Shown in pieces: positions 59,926-64,000 of a stretch of DNA of 64,000 nt. The translations under genes were made by a program, and so were the position numbers. The notes beneath the pieces are model-generated. The model saw only the letters and a list, made by a program, of their open reading frames with translations. It ran no database searches and had not been told where the DNA came from. Every line of letters starts with the position of its first letter. Position 1 is the stretch's first letter. The stretch comes from Paenibacillus dendritiformis (GTDB taxonomy: Bacteria > Bacillota > Bacilli > Paenibacillales > Paenibacillaceae): assembly GCF_945605565.1 (NCBI RefSeq), contig NZ_OX216966.1, positions 6,623,501 to 6,687,500 of the forward strand, written 5' to 3'.

Positions 59926-60894
59926 GTATGGGGATATTGCTCGCCTGAGTTGAGGATGACCGCTCGTTCGATATTTGGCTCTCCGCAAAGCTGTGGATAT
60001 CCGTTGTTAAAATGCATGATCTTACATGATATTTGTGAAGATTCCGTGGATATTGTGTATGAAAATGTGGATGATGAGGATAACATACAGGATTTTGCAG
60101 GCCAAAAAGATATTCACAGGTGGATAACTTTATTTATTTGCGATTGGGCTTATGAGACAACATTCGTTTCGCTGTCTGGTCTGACTTGTGGACAAATTGA
60201 GCTAAGCTGCTCACAACGTCGAAAGTTCACTTCTTCTCGCAAGGTCTCGAAAAGTGAAGCTAACCCTGCAAGCCTTGTCGCTCACCGTCGCCTGTAGTGT
60301 CTCTATATATTTCGTGTACCTGAACCGCCTGCACAGTTAGCACTGCATATATGGTTTTCCACGTATGCATTATATAACCTTGCATTATATTGCCTTGTAC
60401 AGCCTAGCCTTGTACGGCCAGTAAAGTGCAACACAGTTTCTTGGAGCTAGCATGACCTGTACAACGAATTTTCAGTCATATGAAGACGGCGTGGAGTCTC
60501 TGCAAGGGTAACATCGCTAGTTCGAATCCCGCAAAATGCAATATTTCGCCAGACACGCCTATTCCAAAATGGAAATCCTGCAAAAACGCAGCAATTGGCT
60601 ATGCAAGGCTTCACCAAAAAGGGAATCCTGCAAAACTGCAGGAATTTCCTCCATTTCGCTTGGCTTAGGTGCAAAAGGGAGCAAAATGATGTAGATTTGC
60701 AGGAATTCTTCTGCATGAGGGCTCATTCGGCCGAAATTCCTGTAAAAACGCAGCATTTCCTCCACACGCTCAGTCTCAGGAAGCGACGACGCCTCTAGGA
60801 TGACAGTCCGACCGGTTACCGCATTCCCCTGCATCGCTCCTGCCCCGTCTGGCGACTCCGCTTTACCCCGGGAACTATGACCTGTGGAGGACAT
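59926..60894. other. Non-coding interval between the accessory module and the rRNA operon
   Basis: Nearly 1 kb without a credible gene. Its left part (59992-60195) holds six words close to the DnaA box TGTGNATAA, all in the same orientation. The middle (60300-60430) has short direct repeats such as CCTTGTAC. The right part (60525-60760) is a ~50-bp-period repeat array. A 115-codon plus-strand open frame at 59950 lacks a Shine-Dalgarno and any family resemblance. Confidence 0.6.
60525..60762 (+). repeat. Array of a dispersed ~50-bp repeat (about five units)
   Basis: Units begin near 60525, 60574, 60624, 60680 and 60735. The core varies around TCCTGCAAAAACGCAGCAAT; one unit (60626-60643) is a perfect palindrome TCCTGCA-N4-TGCAGGA. 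The same family occurs at 42109-42243 in the opposite orientation. No coding sequence overlaps it. Confidence 0.75.
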
Positions 60895-60922
60895 AAAAAA
60901 ACCACCGACAGAAGTCAGTGGT
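60895..60922 (-). terminator. Terminator of the rRNA operon
   Basis: Minus-strand ACCACTGAC-TTCT-GTCGGTGGT stem (one G-U pair) followed by seven T residues, 9 nt after the 3' end of 5S rRNA. Confidence 0.92.
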
Positions 60923-60930
60923 CTTTGTTT

Positions 60931-61047
60931 GCTTGGCAGCGTCCTACTCTCCCAGGACCCTGCGGTCCAAGTACCATCGGCGCTGGAGGGCTTAACGGTC
61001 GTGTTCGGGATGGGTACGCGTGGAACCCCTCCGCTATCGCCACCAAA
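60931..61047 (-). rRNA. rrf: 5S ribosomal RNA
   Basis: About 117 nt. The minus strand reads TTTGGTGGCGATAGCGGAGG at the 5' end, contains CACGCGTACCCATCCCGAAC and CCGATGGTACTTGGACCGCA, and ends GTAGGACGCTGCCAAGC. The terminal arms are complementary. It lies about 60 nt downstream of 23S with no tRNA in between. Confidence 0.95.
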
Positions 61048-61108
61048 CAGATAAGGTATTGTACCTTAAAAACTGAATGCGAAAGTAAATCATCAAATCA
61101 TCATAGTA

Positions 61109-64000
<2,892 letters not shown>

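Noticed and set aside
59950..60297. 115-codon plus-strand open frame in the 1-kb intergenic region
   Set aside because: No Shine-Dalgarno, unusual amino acid composition, and it covers the DnaA-box-like words; looks like chance.
60505..60540. GTTCGAATCCC word resembling a tRNA T-arm
   Set aside because: No matching T-stem, anticodon or acceptor arms can be found around it, so it is not a tRNA or a clear remnant.
60525..60762. Possible CRISPR array
   Set aside because: Repeat units are divergent, the intervening sequences are not unique spacers of constant length, and no cas genes are present.

Overview
The window comes from a low-to-mid GC, spore-forming Firmicute of the Paenibacillaceae, most likely Paenibacillus. 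This is inferred from Bacillus-like gene order (rplK-rplA-rplJ-rplL-rpoB-rpoC / rpsL-rpsG-fusA-tuf / S10-spc-alpha), from sigH, disA and ctsR-mcsA-mcsB-clpC, and from protein sequences close to B. subtilis. Almost everything is on the minus strand, so the window is the reverse complement of the usual origin-proximal leading-strand display. The 16S gene, if present, lies beyond the right edge.

Reading in the direction of transcription (right to left): 64000-60895 holds a nearly complete 23S rRNA, then 5S rRNA and a terminator. Then 60890-59926 is non-coding, with a ~50-bp-period repeat array and a cluster of DnaA-box-like words. An accessory module follows at 59876-56069: a divergent LysR regulator, a DASS/SLC13 anion transporter and an ApgM-family phosphomutase-like enzyme. 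The last two are among only three plus-strand genes. Next come the CtsR-controlled protein-quality operon (ctsR-mcsA-mcsB-clpC), radA-disA, pssA, a small Cys-rich plus-strand gene, a PIN-TRAM membrane protein, ispD-ispF and gltX. A Cys T-box precedes cysE-cysS-mrnC-rlmB-rae1, and sigH follows.

From 36455 down to 146 is the gene-expression superregion: rpmG-secE-nusG, rplK-rplA, the L10 leader with rplJ-rplL, an rRNA methyltransferase, rpoB-rpoC, rplGB-rpsL-rpsG-fusA-tuf, an inserted globin-coupled sensor, the S10-spc-alpha cluster (rpsJ to rplQ, including secY, adk, map, infA and rpoA), truA, and rplM-rpsI. Several starts are GTG or TTG and were set from Shine-Dalgarno spacing.

The most noteworthy non-standard observations are: (i) the LysR-DASS-ApgM-like module, with Thr at the expected nucleophile position and an LTTR box near -65; (ii) a repeat family present at two loci 18 kb apart in opposite orientation, plus 13-bp and ~30-bp degenerate tandem repeats around the cysE T-box; (iii) a perfect palindrome over the sigH -10 element; (iv) a perfect dyad downstream of the CtsR operator; (v) a cluster of six DnaA-box-like words beside the rRNA operon. 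No CRISPR array, insertion sequence or prophage was seen.
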